NCBI GenBank assembly: GCA_039621445.1
Contig: CP154955.1
Span: forward strand, 6,680,010 to 6,744,009
From: Euglena gracilis
Taxonomy: Eukaryota > Euglenida > Euglenophyceae > Euglenales
Length of the DNA stretch: 64,000 bases
Direction: 5' to 3'
Shown here: positions 11,201 to 21,800 of the stretch, piece by piece
Position numbering within the stretch: the stretch's first letter is position 1
How the letters are laid out: each line of letters begins with the position of its first letter
Notes under the pieces: generated by a model
Database searches by the model: none
What the model was told of the DNA's origin: nothing
What the model saw: only the letters and a program-made list of their open reading frames with translations
Made by a program: the position numbers and the translations under genes

Positions 11201-12008
11201 GGGTTTTGGTCTCCCCATTGAGGATGAAGATTCTGGTCTACCCCGTTTCCCCAGGTCTGCCGGCCTATATGGCTGTGACGCATATCTGCGTTCTGCAGAC
11301 TGTGGGCCCTGGAGCTGTTCCAGGGGTTGGTAGTACTGGATGGCTTGCTGAGGTGATGTGAAGCGGGGTTCTGGAAGGGGTTCATGTACCTTTGGTACAT
11401 CCTCTTCCACAGCCATGCGGCCTTTGGCCTCGGCCTGCTCAACATCCTCAGCCCAGGATCCAGGTTCCTGAACTGCCGGCTGATCCCGTTGTAAGGGCAG
11501 TTGACTTCCAGATTCCAGATGTGCTGGAAAGGAAATGATGGTAATGCCGTCGACGGTTGCGTCATTGGCTGTTGCGCATATTGCGCTGGGGGTTCCCGAT
11601 ATTCGGGTGGAGGTGGTCTTGGCATGCGAGGTGGGGACTGGGAATCGCGAAAATTAGCGATGGTTGCACTGTTTGTGCTGGTATGTCACCTGCAGCGCTT
11701 TCCTCCATTGGGGGGCTCTGTTCCCTCATGTATTCGGTGAATGCACCTGTGTGATGACGTATCCGCGGCATTGGCGGTTCTTGGATGCCCAGTGTACGCA
11801 TGCCGACCTCGGGGGGATATTCCCCGGGCATGAAGTACACCTTGCCTGTCATCAGAGTTTGACCACATGCGCACCATTGTGCAATGGGCCTATTGGGGGC
11901 CGGCTGGCCGGCTAGCCGTCCGAGCCGTCCGGACCTCTTCAGCCGGACCAATGCTGGACGCCCAGCCGTCCGTCCGGACGAAGCATTTTTTCGCCAGCCG
12001 TCCGTCAA
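8214..12008 (-). pseudogene. Gag-like retroelement region E4, multiply frameshifted
   Basis: A chain of overlapping minus-strand ORFs reads from 12008 down to 8214, changing frame several times. From the 5' side: a CACGQ-containing start (about 11895); a proline-rich segment (PRPPPPEYREPPAQY, about 11625); an Ala/Gly/Pro-rich segment; a helical segment with a KGQRKGQKGQ basic patch (about 10450); a conserved aromatic block FWHVWFWAGYPTQNFG (about 10165); a C-x2-C block CSHCYEKF (about 9860); a segment rich in Arg/Asp; and a Pro/Ala-rich tail with PAAPAPPTAE repeats (about 8420-8530). The FW-x2-WFW-x-GYP-x3-FG block and the following cysteine block recur in the same order in the minus-strand ORFs at 48.2-51.9 kb, which lie upstream of a Ty3/gypsy pol. 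I therefore infer this is the gag-like part of the same retroelement family with pol missing. It could also be a multi-exon gene. Confidence 0.5.
8432..8530 (-). repeat. Imperfect tandem repeat encoding PAAPAPPTAE
   Basis: Two copies of a block containing CCGCCGTTGGCGG occur at about 8442 and 8500, within the tail of the E4 gag-like region. Each copy contains a short perfect hairpin (CCGCC/GGCGG). Confidence 0.7.
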
Positions 12009-13263
12009 GCCGGACCAATGTCTGTCTTGCCAGCAGGCCGGACCAAAAAAAATTTCCTTCCTTCCGAAAAGCAGTCACGGCTTCCCTCCACTCGTCGCGT
12101 CAAATCAAGAAATCGTCCCTGCCCTTCGGTTTTTCCTGGTGTGCACGCTCCAGCATTGCTGTGAGTGCGCCTGCAGGGAGTCCAATGCTATTTATTTTTC
12201 GGATGGATGAACATTTCTTGAACATATTTGACGGCAGCACCAAAAGACTGCGCCGGAAGAACCGGAAGGGGGGGTAAGTCGACCACCCCCCACACCCACC
12301 ACAACATTTTCACCGTTTTTCGGGAAAACGGGGATTTTGCCCAGAAACGTTTTTTGAAAAATAAAACCCAAAAACACGTGATTTTTGATGGAAAATAACT
12401 TTTTTCACAAAAAACCTCAAAAGTTTCCGTCCTAAAAACTCATACTTTTGAGGAGGTGAAATAAACGAAGGTCAATAAAGTAAACAAACTTTTGGCACAG
12501 TCAAATTTTACTGACATTTTTCTCGTTGAACAACACATATTTTGCCAAAAAAAAAACGGAAACAAAACGCTTTTCTGCCCCCCCTTTCCAAGAGAATGGC
12601 ACCCAAACAACTCCTTCGTGAGAGAATCTTGTGGCCCAAAACTGGCCACCACATCTAGCCCAAAACTGGATAGAACATCTGGCCCAAAACTGGCCACCAC
12701 ATCTGGCCCAAAAAAAAAAACCCATGACATCGCAAAAAATGTGAAATGCAAAATTTTGGGCCGTTTGCCAGATTGAAAAACTTCTCCCCCAATTTTTTGG
12801 TTTCCAAGAACATTTGTCGAACAGCAAATAAAGAACGCAAGAAACAAAAATGGAAGTTTCAGAAGTAAACCGGCATCTAAGGACAAAATGTCTGTGAAAT
12901 CTGTCTTCAGACTTGAAACTTGTGATGCAAGTAGCAAGTACCAAGCAGAAAACAAGAAGACCCACCAAGGGCCTGTCACCGTGTTGCAGGCAGGCCTCTG
13001 CTTGATCGAATGTGGATTTGTTCAGAGCAAAGGCCTGAGTGGCGTGCATGTGGCGATGTTGGCCCTCTTTCCATAAAGCAATAAGTTACTGTATTTTCAC
13101 TTCATTTCAGCACCCTATACTTTCATCATAACTATCCCACACCGCTTCCACCCGAAACGGCATTGTGACACTGAAGGAGAAGAATTGGGAATGCAAGCAT
13201 TTTTTGCGTGAGGGTGATCAAAAATTTCTTCAAAAAAATGGCGGTTTCCAGTGAGGAAAACTT
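12009..13263. other. No gene seen; GC-rich CCGTCCG repeats then A/T-rich DNA
   Basis: The left part (to about 12050) is built from GCCGTCCGTCCGGACC-type repeats that resemble those at 40410-40560, on the other side of the nested retrotransposons. 12080-12480 holds short C/G runs and A/T-rich DNA. A 24-bp minisatellite follows (listed separately). ORFs in 12440-13076 on both strands lack coding character. Confidence 0.5.
12632..12710. repeat. 24-bp minisatellite, about 3.3 units
   Basis: Units at 12632, 12656, 12680 and 12704 share T(G/A)GCCCAAAACTGG; the second unit differs at several sites. The array ends in an A tract. Confidence 0.9.
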
Positions 13264-13333
13264 GCACACAGAGGGGTTTGAACCCGCGACCTGACAGTTC
13301 CGAACTGCATGCTGCACCACCTACAGTGTGTGC
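13264..13333 (-). tRNA. tRNA-like sequence, apparent anticodon CGG (Pro-like), possibly a SINE head
   Basis: Read on the minus strand, a 7-bp acceptor stem forms between 13333-13327 (GCACACA) and 13270-13264 (TGTGTGC). A D-arm-like segment contains GGTGG. A 7-base anticodon loop TTCGGAA would give anticodon CGG. The T-loop/B-box GGTTCAAACCC matches the RNA polymerase III consensus well. The anticodon and T stems each have a mismatch and the D stem is only 3 bp. This could be a degenerate tRNA gene or the head of a tRNA-derived SINE; no CCA is encoded and no T-run terminator sits immediately after it. Confidence 0.4.
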
Positions 13334-13454
13334 ACGATACACTTCTCAATATCGAAAGAGAAAAAGGACTAGTCCAACAAAATGAAGCGGATGAAAGTTT
13401 CGGGACAGAACACCAAATCTTGGCTGGCCAGACCTCCTCCTTTTTTTGCCAGCC

Positions 13455-13496
13455 AGCCACCCATCTGGCTAGCCGCGGCTAGCCAGATGGGTGGCT
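13455..13496. repeat. Perfect 42-bp palindrome
   Basis: The arms 13455-13475 and 13476-13496 are exact reverse complements with no spacer, built around GGCTAGCC|GCGGC-type sequence. It lies about 75 bp left of the outer retrotransposon, in GCTAGCC-rich DNA that also forms the insertion target. Confidence 0.95.
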
Positions 13497-13574
13497 AGCC
13501 GCGGCAGCCACCCCAGCTCCAGAGTTGCGTGCACTGAGACGCCTGCGCTTCCAAAGACCCGGCCGGCTAGCCGG

Positions 13575-14228
13575 TGTCGACCGTCGGGGGGCGTCCGACA
13601 GTCAAAAATGGCAGGGCGGAAGCTTTTGAAAACACGGAATTTTTCATTCCGCGCAGAACGCGCGTTCTATAGGAAAAGCCTAATTGGAGGTTCTAAATTA
13701 ACACAGTTTGCTTCCGCAGACTTTTGTGGGTTTCTTTGTTGCATAGAATTGAGAATTGAAGTCCTCAAGGATTATTTCATTGAAGAATTGTCATTTTTGA
13801 GAATTTCAAATTCAAAGGTCAGGTCCCACCTTTCCTCATTCACGGTGTGTAATTGTTGCTTTTTGACCACCATTTCAGTGAACAAAACACCACCCTTACC
13901 CATTCTCAATCTTTTGCATGCCGGAAGAAAGGAGGAGTGAAATGACCTCATGGGGATCAAAGTTTGGAGAAACATTTTCATTGGAGCGGAATTTTGATTT
14001 TGTACAAGATTTCCACGAAAAGCTAATTCGATCCTACGCACCCCCCTCTGGTCGGGGGTATACCAGTGGGTGAAACGGGGGGTGGCTTGAGCCCTCCACC
14101 ACCCGGAAAAACACTGGGCCCTGGCCAGGGAACGGCAGCCCCAGGGGTGGGTGACGGGCAGGAGTCAGCCGGCCAGGGGGCTGGGGTTTTCGGTCCGACA
14201 CCCGCAGGGGGGGCGCCCGGGGTAGACA
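13575..14228 (+). repeat. 5' LTR of outer element
   Basis: A direct copy lies at 39751-40405. It starts TGTCGACCGTCGG and ends GGGGTAGACA. The start (TGT-GACCGT-GGGG) resembles that of the inner element's LTR, indicating related families. A GC-rich block with GTTTTC and CCCCAGGGG motifs occupies the last 200 bp. Confidence 0.95.
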
Positions 14229-14246
14229 TGGTACGCAGAGGAGTTT
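14228..14246 (+). promoter_or_regulatory. Primer-binding site overlapping the gag ATG (outer element)
   Basis: TGGTACGCAGAGG begins at 14229, directly after the LTR. Animal-type initiator-Met tRNA would require TGGTAGCAGAGG; here one extra base (C) follows TGGTA. The inner element has TGGTAAGCAGAGG at the same place, with A as the extra base. The LTR's last A plus the first TG of this site form an ATG that opens the gag reading frame. Confidence 0.7.
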
Positions 14247-14883
14247 TTGCCAACCCTGTTGACAAAAAATTTTCAGCCCAGAAAATACGGACAATTTTGA
14301 TGGCACAGCCAGCAGTAATCTTGCTGAAGATTTAAACATGATTACAGTGGTAAATTCTGCTGGTCATACCAACAGAATCTGTGGATATTTTGGAAGCTTT
14401 GACCCTCAGCTAATTATGGTTAGCAAAGGCAGCTTCACCAGCTCTGTTGGTGAAGAATTTTCGAAATCCGCAAACCTGAATTCTTCTGGATCTGTGGAAA
14501 TCAGCAATTTTCAATCACAGTCTGGTTCTGATACGTGTTCAAAAATTTCGAACGCAGACTTTTCAGGTGGGAACCCAGAAAAGGTGTTTGGAGTTAACAT
14601 GATAACGGCCAGTCCCCAGGAATCACAGGGGGGTGATGAAAATCAGTTGGTACAATGGACGGGTTCACCCCCCCAATATCAAAGAGACAGTGAAATTGAC
14701 AGTGACAGGGGGGTCGGGACTCAGCCAGGTTGAAGAAACAGAACAACTTTTGGTGGCTGCAGGTTGGATACCCCCCAGGTTTCAGATTTTTGGTCCCAAT
14801 CAGTTTCCAAATTTTGGAGCCGAAATACCCCACATTGAGGGGGTAACTCCAATTTTATTGTTGGAAGACAGGGGGACAGCCAG
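14228..14883 (+). pseudogene. Gag N-terminal part of outer element, interrupted by inner element
   Basis: The frame opened by the LTR/PBS ATG reads MVRRGVFANPVDKKFS, matching the inner element's MVSRGCFTDPVSEEFS. It then decays through frame changes (ORFs at 14338-14733 and 14633 onward). The later part is Ser/Asn-rich, then acidic (ENQLVQW, conserved in the inner copy). One G too many in the run near 14707 separates the two ORFs. The frame reaches PHIEGVTPILLLEDRG, which has a counterpart in the inner Gag (PQIEGGEPVLLLEDR), and is then cut at 14883. It resumes at 27739. Confidence 0.75.
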
Positions 14884-15592
14884 TGTTCAGGGCCGCACCC
14901 CCCTCCCGTGCCGGGGCCAGGCCAGGCCCCCCCTCGCCGGGGTCCGTCCCCCCCCAGCCACCAGCCCGTGGGGGGGTGCGGGTGCCCCCGCCGGAACCGG
15001 GTTTTTTCCCAAAAATGGTGGGCTCAAGTCATTTTCGGGTGTTTCCCCCGGGTTCCCTCCCGGCTGGGACTCCCCGCGTAGGATCGGAAACAACATTTCA
15101 AAAATTCCCCAAACTCCCATTGAAAACCTTTGGTGCTATCCTTCGAAATGTGGTTTGCCAACCCAAAAAATGCAAATAGCACAAAGAATGCCACACACCA
15201 ACACCGATGTCCGGAAGTCCACACACACCGGAATGGGTCAAAAAGGCGGCCGGAGAGCGTCCGGCAGTTGGAAAATCCCCTGTCACTATTGAATCAATCC
15301 ACTTCCACCGTAGAATTCAATACTTGTCAAATATCCAAGAAGTCTTGATGACTTGAATTCCGCTTCCAAAACTTCAAATTCCGATAATGGTCAGGAAAAA
15401 AACCCACAAATGTCTGTGAAATGGGGATAATTAGTTACCTTTGGGGTTTTTGTTCAAACTCGAGAATGAATTGGAAGGTTTCCGAAAAGTGAATTTAAGC
15501 GCGCACTTAGCGATGTTGTGCGCGACTTTGAAAAATGGTCCTTTGGGTGTTTCCCCCCCCCCTAGACCGTTGACGACCCCCAACGGTCTACA
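14884..15592 (-). repeat. 3' LTR of inner element
   Basis: A 709-bp direct copy of 27029-27734. It differs by homopolymer length near 14945 and 15552, C/T at about 15247, and an A-rich patch near 15385-15400. Confidence 0.96.
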
Positions 15593-15837
15593 CCCCCTCC
15601 CTTGCGACTTTAGTCGGACTCCGAAAAAAATCAAAATTGCAGAAAGTCGCATTTTTGGGAAGCGGGGGGGGGATCGAAGATGAAACTCTTTGGAGAGAAA
15701 TGAAGAACCGGATAAACAAACAGGCCTATGCCCCTCTCAAAAACTCAGAACCTACATTGTATGTCAACCCATACAATGTGTTCACCATGTTCCAACCGAG
15801 CACATAAAATCCTCATGATGCCACCCAAAAAAATGCG

Positions 15838-15840
<3 letters not shown>

Positions 15841-15883
<43 letters not shown>

Positions 15884-15898
15884 TGTGTGCGTGTGCAT
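15841..15898. repeat. (GT)n microsatellite
   Basis: About 17 GT units (15841-15874) then degenerate GTGTGC units, inside the inner element's 3' untranslated region. Confidence 0.95.
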
Positions 15899-16359
15899 GC
15901 GTCCAACTCCTCCTTCAATCGCCTTCAAGTCCAAATCTGAAATCCGTTCCCAATGGAAAAATGGGCAAGGGGGACTTTCTTCACATCCTTGGCACATGCC
16001 CCCCCCCAACCATTTGTTCTTGCGACCATGTGCGAATGAAACGGGCAGCATTTCCTCCCTTTTTTGTCATCGTTGTGGGGGGAAAATGTCCCCCCCCCCT
16101 TGGAATGGTGTATCCCTCTCCGAAAAACATAACTTGAAAATCCACGAGGGAAGACCCAACTTGAACCTACTTAACAATTTTTGGTGAAAAATGTGAGAGT
16201 GAATCAACCTTTGAAACCAAGAAGCGTCCTACTTGATTGCAAAGGAAAAGAATTACAAAACCTCTCAACTCACTCGGTGAACAAAAGGGAATTGGTCATA
16301 AACAAAAGATTGCTTCGGTCCAATGGGAATTCTTGCCAAGGGGAATGGCTCATCACCCC

Positions 16360-16640
16360 CCCCTTTTGACTTGGGGGAAAATCCATGGCCGCTCCTTTTT
16401 TCCCCCCTTTTTGGGGGTAATGAAAAATTGCCCCCCCCCCCTTTCTTCCGGGGGGGTTAAAAATTCGGGGGGGAATCAATTTCGCTCCCCCCCATCCGGG
16501 GGAAAATAAAATTCACACCAGCCCCCCCCCCTCCGGTGGAGTTGAAAATGTCGGCCTTCCACCCCCCGGGGGGAAAATAAAAATTCACCCTCCCCCCCTC
16601 CGGGGGAGTTGAAAAAATCGGCTTTCCCCCCCCGAGGGGG
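16360..16640. repeat. Imperfect C-run/G-run fold-back tandem repeat
   Basis: Four or five units each contain a C run (7-11), a short CCGG(G/T)GG segment, then AGTTGAAAA or AAAATAAAA. The C and G runs within a unit can pair, so each unit is a potential hairpin. It is the only repeat of this type I see in the inner element and may be prone to assembly error. Confidence 0.7.
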
Positions 16641-17496
16641 GAATGTGCTCACAACTCAATCTCCTTGAAAGGCTCCAAAAAAAAATCGAAAAAAAAATTC
16701 TTGTAAGCGTGTCTAAATGAATCCACAGGGGCTATGGCCATCCAAAGAATCTCTCACTCTCCCTACTTAATTTTTTGGTCTTGGGATTTTCCAACCGCCG
16801 ATGGGGTTATATGCGTGCGTGGGGGAAGGGATGTGTGGGGGGAAGGGAGGAGTAACGGTTATAAATGAGGTGCGAATCGTTGATGTAAAGGTAGCGGTAG
16901 GGGTGAAATGAGCCTTCCTTCGTACCGCCGCCGATCGTTCTTCCCGTGGAGGTGTCGATGTTGGTAGAGATTGGTGCTGCCGATGTCGGTGTGGTGGTGT
17001 AGAGGTGATGGAGGCGGCAAATGTAGCGATGTCGGAGTTGGCGATCGTAGTTGCCGAGGGGACCCCCAACAACTTTCCTTCCTTCCTCCCATACCTTTGA
17101 AAGCATGCCCGCACGTAAATATTTACAAATATTTACAACGTCGGGGCTCCCGATGTGCTGGAGCTTCCCGGCTGCTTTCCTGAGACAAAGAGGCCAATAT
17201 AAAACACAATGACGCGGGCAAGCTAAAGCAAAATAACGTGTGCACATGTGTGCACGCAAATTTCAATGACGCGTGTGTGTATGTGCGCAAAGCAAAATGA
17301 ATGTATGTGAATGTGCCCGCACACAAAAGACATGTGCACGTACAAAATGGAGGATAGAAATGAGCGGAGGAGCGTGAAATCAAGGCCCCCCCGGTGCCGC
17401 ACGGCACTCGGCCCCGTTCCACCTCCCAGAGCTTCTAAAAATTGAGCTCACCGTGAAAATCCAAAGAAAAACAAATTGAGCCTCAATGAAATTGGC

Positions 17497-18360
17497 TCAC
17501 AAAGATTTTTGAAGCTCCCCCATTAAATTCACCTTCAAATTTTTGTGTGCACAATACCGAACCAATTCATGACTAAACCGATGAATGAAATTTCCAATGG
17601 GTTCCCAGGTTTCTTCCCCCTCCTCATAACCAACCCACTTGGTGAGAAATTCCCACGTATCCCCCTTCCTACGGTGGGCCAAGATTTTCTCAACCTCCCA
17701 TTCATCGGGCATTGCCTCCTCCTCTTTTTCCGTCCGTTTGAAAAAATACAAAGGAACCCCTTTGCCAAAAACCGGTGGTTCCCTATACTCCTTGAGAAAA
17801 CTTCGGTGTGTCTTAATTTGCACACCCGGTTTGGTTTCCACAACGTAACTCCTCTCCCCCTCCCGAGCTTTGATAACACCGGGACCAATCCACCTCGAAT
17901 TTAACTTTTCACCCGAACCCTCGGGTCGTTTGTACCACACATGGGTTCCAATTTTTAATGGTTCCATTTCTCTTCGACCTTGGTTAATCCTTTTAGCTTG
18001 GACCTCATGGGTGTGGTTTAAAACCTTTGCCACCGTTTCATCGATTAGCTTCATTCGATGAAAAAACTGTTGGGCATCCTCACACTCTTTGGGTGCTTGG
18101 TAAGGTATCCCCCCAAGGGGACGTTCCCTACCGGTCATAATTTGGTATGGGCTAAAACCACCCTCCCCCTTTACATCATGAATCCTATCCAAAGTTTGGG
18201 GTAGAGCCTCAACCCAATTCATTTTTCGTCCACAAAGAGTTTCCTCAAAATCTCCATTACTTGTTGACCCGCCCTTTCCACCCGCCCATTGGCTTGGTGG
18301 TGGTAGGCTTGAGAAAAAGCTTGCCGAATTCCCAAAAATGAGCACATGGTTTGCCACCAT
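17497..18360 (-). pseudogene. Integrase C-terminal region and chromodomain, inner element
   Basis: The coding part starts after a frameshift near 18235 (the region after GRKMNWVEALPQ). It holds the integrase C-terminal domain (YKRPEGSGEK, SRWIGPGVIKAREG, HRSFLKEY) and a chromodomain at the end (EWEVEKILAHRRKG, WEFLTKWVGYEEGEETWEP), followed by a short basic tail and stop. Chromodomains of chromoviruses bind modified histone tails and direct integration into heterochromatin. The break is a one-base-shorter A run at 18229-18233 (five A where the outer copy has six). Confidence 0.88.
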
Positions 18361-18881
18361 GTGTTCACGAAATGACTCCCTTGGTCGCTAGAAATGATAG
18401 AAGGAATCCCAAAAAGTCTCCAATGTTTGAGCATTGCCTTTGCCAATTTTGCACCCGTTAATCCTTTTTCTAAAAATGGTATGGCCACGATCCAACCGGA
18501 GTGCCGGTCAACACATACCGCCATGGTATTGTAATTTTCCCCCTCATACTTTACCAATGGCATTTTGAAAAGATCTAAGGCCACACTCACCATGGGTGCC
18601 GGTGGAATGGGTGTTGAATCTATGGGTCCCTTCAAAGTCTCCCCCCTTGAACTTGCTTGGCACGTGACACAATTTTTGGAACAACTTTCATTGAAAACAC
18701 GTGCCCTTTTTTCATCAGCCCATGCGTACCGCAAAATGATGAAATTCCACACTTTTTCCGGACCAACATGTCCCAAGAATTCATGAACCTCTTGTACAAT
18801 GAATTCTTGAAAAGAAAGTGGGACACACAATTTCTCCTCAAAAACATTCGGTCCTTGTGAACTTTCACACCCTTTGGCCAC
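18219..18881 (-). pseudogene. Integrase zinc-binding and catalytic core, inner element
   Basis: This ORF carries the HHCC zinc module (HEFLGHVGPEKVW, then CSKNCVTCQ) and the DDE core: D in ALDLFKMP, D in SSDQGSHF, E in RVERAGQQ. It belongs to retroviral-type integrases, which process cDNA ends and join them to target DNA. It is out of frame with the upstream RNase H ORF (break near 18845) and with the downstream chromodomain ORF (break near 18232), so no intact integrase is encoded as assembled. The outer copy keeps this region in a single frame. Confidence 0.9.
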
Positions 18882-21800
18882 TCACCATCATTTTGAGTTG
18901 CAAGCCAAATTTCCTTCCAAGTGGGGCATTCGGTATACGCAACCACCCAATCTCTCTCCCAAACTGATTTTGTTAGCTTAGGGGTTGCACTTGGAGTTGG
19001 TGGGGCCCCACCCCCTCCAGTTCCCCCCCTCGGTAACTCATTAGTCGGAAGTTTTGGGTTGGTCACCAAATTTCCCGCAGGGTCCACTCCATCCCAAAAG
19101 GTAACTCTCCTCTTACCCTTTTTCGAACCAAATTCCCTAGGCCCTTGTGAGTGAGCGTCTTCGGTGGTGTTTATTCCTCCCGGACCTTCTACACTCTCGG
19201 TACCCCTCCTTGATGCATCATCCACAAAATTAGGTGCCACCTCTTTTCCACTGCGGGTTACCACCCCCCTTATCCACAAGTTACGAGCGTTAGGCTGATT
19301 TTTGACTTTGACCAACAAACAATTTTTCTCATCTTCCCTCTCCTCTCTTATGAGCTCCTCCATTTCCCTCTTATCTTCGGCCGAACCATGTTTACTAATG
19401 TCCCTTAGAGCTTGCGAAGCGGGGTATGCCCACCGACTTAAAATGTCGGCAATGGTGTTTTCCTTCCCCGGAATATACCCCACTGTCAAATCGTATTTTG
19501 AGAAAATTTGGTGCCATCGTGCCCTCCTCCCCACCGGTCCACTTGGGGTGTCGAGCACTTCTTTTGCCCATGCCTCCAAACTTTGGTGATCGGTCAACAC
19601 CAAAATGGGTTGGAGACCAATCCAACTTTCCCATTTTTGGAGTGCCAAAATTATGGCATATGTCTCCAATTCCCGGGGGGTCCATTTTCTTTGCCCCTCG
19701 GTGAGTTTTCGGGACATAAAAGCAACAGGCACCGTTTTTTTGTCCAAAATATCTTGGGGTGTGGGCGTACCGTTTCCTTCTTTGAGTTGTTCTAAAGTTG
19801 CTCCTACGGCATACCCACTCGCATCAACTCTCAAAGCAAAGGGTTTATCGGGGTCTACCCTTTGAAGAATTAATCCGGAACACAACCGTTTCTTTAACTC
19901 CTCAAATGCTTTGTGTTCAACCTCCCCGAATTCAACCCATTTTTTGCTCCCTTTCTTGCCTTCCTCCCGAGATACCTTCAACTTATCTTGCAAAGGTGCC
20001 GCAACTTGGGCATACATGTGTATGTAGGTGTTGTAATAATTTGTGAAGCCGAGGAAAGCCCTTAAGGCCGTTATGGTTGTAGGAACCTCCCATTTCTCAA
20101 TGGCACGTAATTTGCCAGGGGCCGGCCGACGCGTGCCATGCCCCAAAATCTGGCCACAAAATTCCACTTCTTTGATGAATAATTCCGCTTTTTTGGGGTC
20201 CACTACAAAAATTTCCTCGGCGAGTAAATCCAACACCCTACACAAATCCCTTTTATGTGCCTCGAGGAGATCCTCCCCCTCCCCGACGGTAGTCCCTACC
20301 AAAATGTCATCAATGTATGGGGTAGCAATATCCCTTACGGGTGCTAAACGGTCATCCATCATTTGTTGGAATTGTTGTGAGGCGTTAGTTAACCCCATTA
20401 CATTCACCCTCCATTGGTAAAGACCCTTTGGTGTGAAGGAGCAAGTTATAGGCCTACTATCCGGGTGAAGCGGCTGTTGGTGAAAGGCTTGTTTTAAGTC
20501 CAAAATGGAGAACATTTGGTTTGCGCCATGCTTCACCAGGATGTCTTCGATTTTCGGAAGAGGGTAGTTGCACCTACGGGATTGGCTGTTGGGTCCCCTC
20601 ATGTCAACAACCCCCCTCCAAGGAAAATCGGCAGACTTTTTGGGCACGGGGAATGTTTGTGAGAGCCATTCTGAATTTTTTGTTGTGGCTGGCTCAATGA
20701 ATTTCATGTCGATCCAATCTTGAGTGATTTTTTCCAAAGCTTCTTTTCGTTCCCCGTGCATGAAAAATGGTTTTTGTCGGGTAGGCCGCGCTCCTTCTTG
20801 CAAAGGTATGAATGCGTAACCATATGGTCCTCTTACGGGTGGGTCGGGTTGTACCTTAGACCGAAATACGGTTCCATCATACCTTCCAAAAATTTCCTCT
20901 CTTAGCTTCCTTATTCTCTCTTCCTCTTCGGATTCCGTTTCATTATTCCCCTCCCCCTCCCTTGCAATGATCATTTTGCGAATAGGTAGGGGGTTTTCAT
21001 TTGCCATTTCCAAATTCTTGCCCAAAATTTTGAGTGAGTGCTCGTCCAAGGTTTGTCCCCTTTGATCAAAACCCTCCATCGGAAGGTGAAAACCAAACTT
21101 TTCCAAATTCGCCACACCCCCCCCTTGGGGTAGGGTGCAAGGGACTTTTCCTTGCCGTTTTCTCCTATGATCTCTCACACCGAACAAAAATGTCAATTCG
21201 GGTTCCTCCACTACCAAAGCACGGTGATGTGGAAAAATTCCGATTTTTGTGCGTACAAGCCATGGGTATGACAAAATTGCGTCCACTTTGATATTGGCTT
21301 CATAAAATTCCACATCGTACTCAAAATCTGTGGGTGGGGTGTCATCACTCACCTCCCCTTGCAACTTCATCACCACCTTAGTGCACCTCCCCCCACCACT
21401 CAAGGCTTGACCGTTAGCGGTTTCAAACCTTAAGGGGTGTTCGGCCGAATACATTAGGTGCTCACTCACTAACCCTTGTCTTATGAGGTTAGCCTCGGCA
21501 CCGGTGTCCACCAAAATGTCCATATTTTGTTCCTCCCCGTTCCCTAAAACAACCCTTGTCCGAATCAAAAGTTGTCGGTCCTTCGAAAATTTCTCAATCC
21601 CTGTGGGTGGGTATCTCTTTTTAACCATCCGCGATTTCAAATGTACCACCTTTGGTTTCTTGGGGTTGCTAGTGTTGGCGGGGGGCTTATTACCCTCTAT
21701 CAACAAGGCCCAAACTCCCCACCTCACACCCCCCATTGGTTTCCCATCCACCTCAAAAAGCTTGGTTCCGGGTGGAAAATACAACTTTTTTGATGCCTTC

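Larger units (their letters stand above)
15593..17496 (-). other. Inner element 3' untranslated region: polypurine tract, microsatellite, C/G fold-back repeats
   Basis: This is the stretch between the chromodomain stop and the 3' LTR; no gene is seen. It contains the polypurine tract next to the LTR (complement of 15593-15607), a (GT)n-rich patch at 15841-15898, and between 16340 and 16640 several imperfect units in which runs of C and G alternate with AGTTGAAAA(T/A)TCGGC(T/C)TTCC. The right part (16800-17480) is mixed-composition sequence with TGTGCA-rich patches. Confidence 0.7.

Noticed and set aside
17545-18061. Plus-strand ORFs over the inner chromodomain
   Set aside because: Antisense to clear integrase/chromodomain coding.
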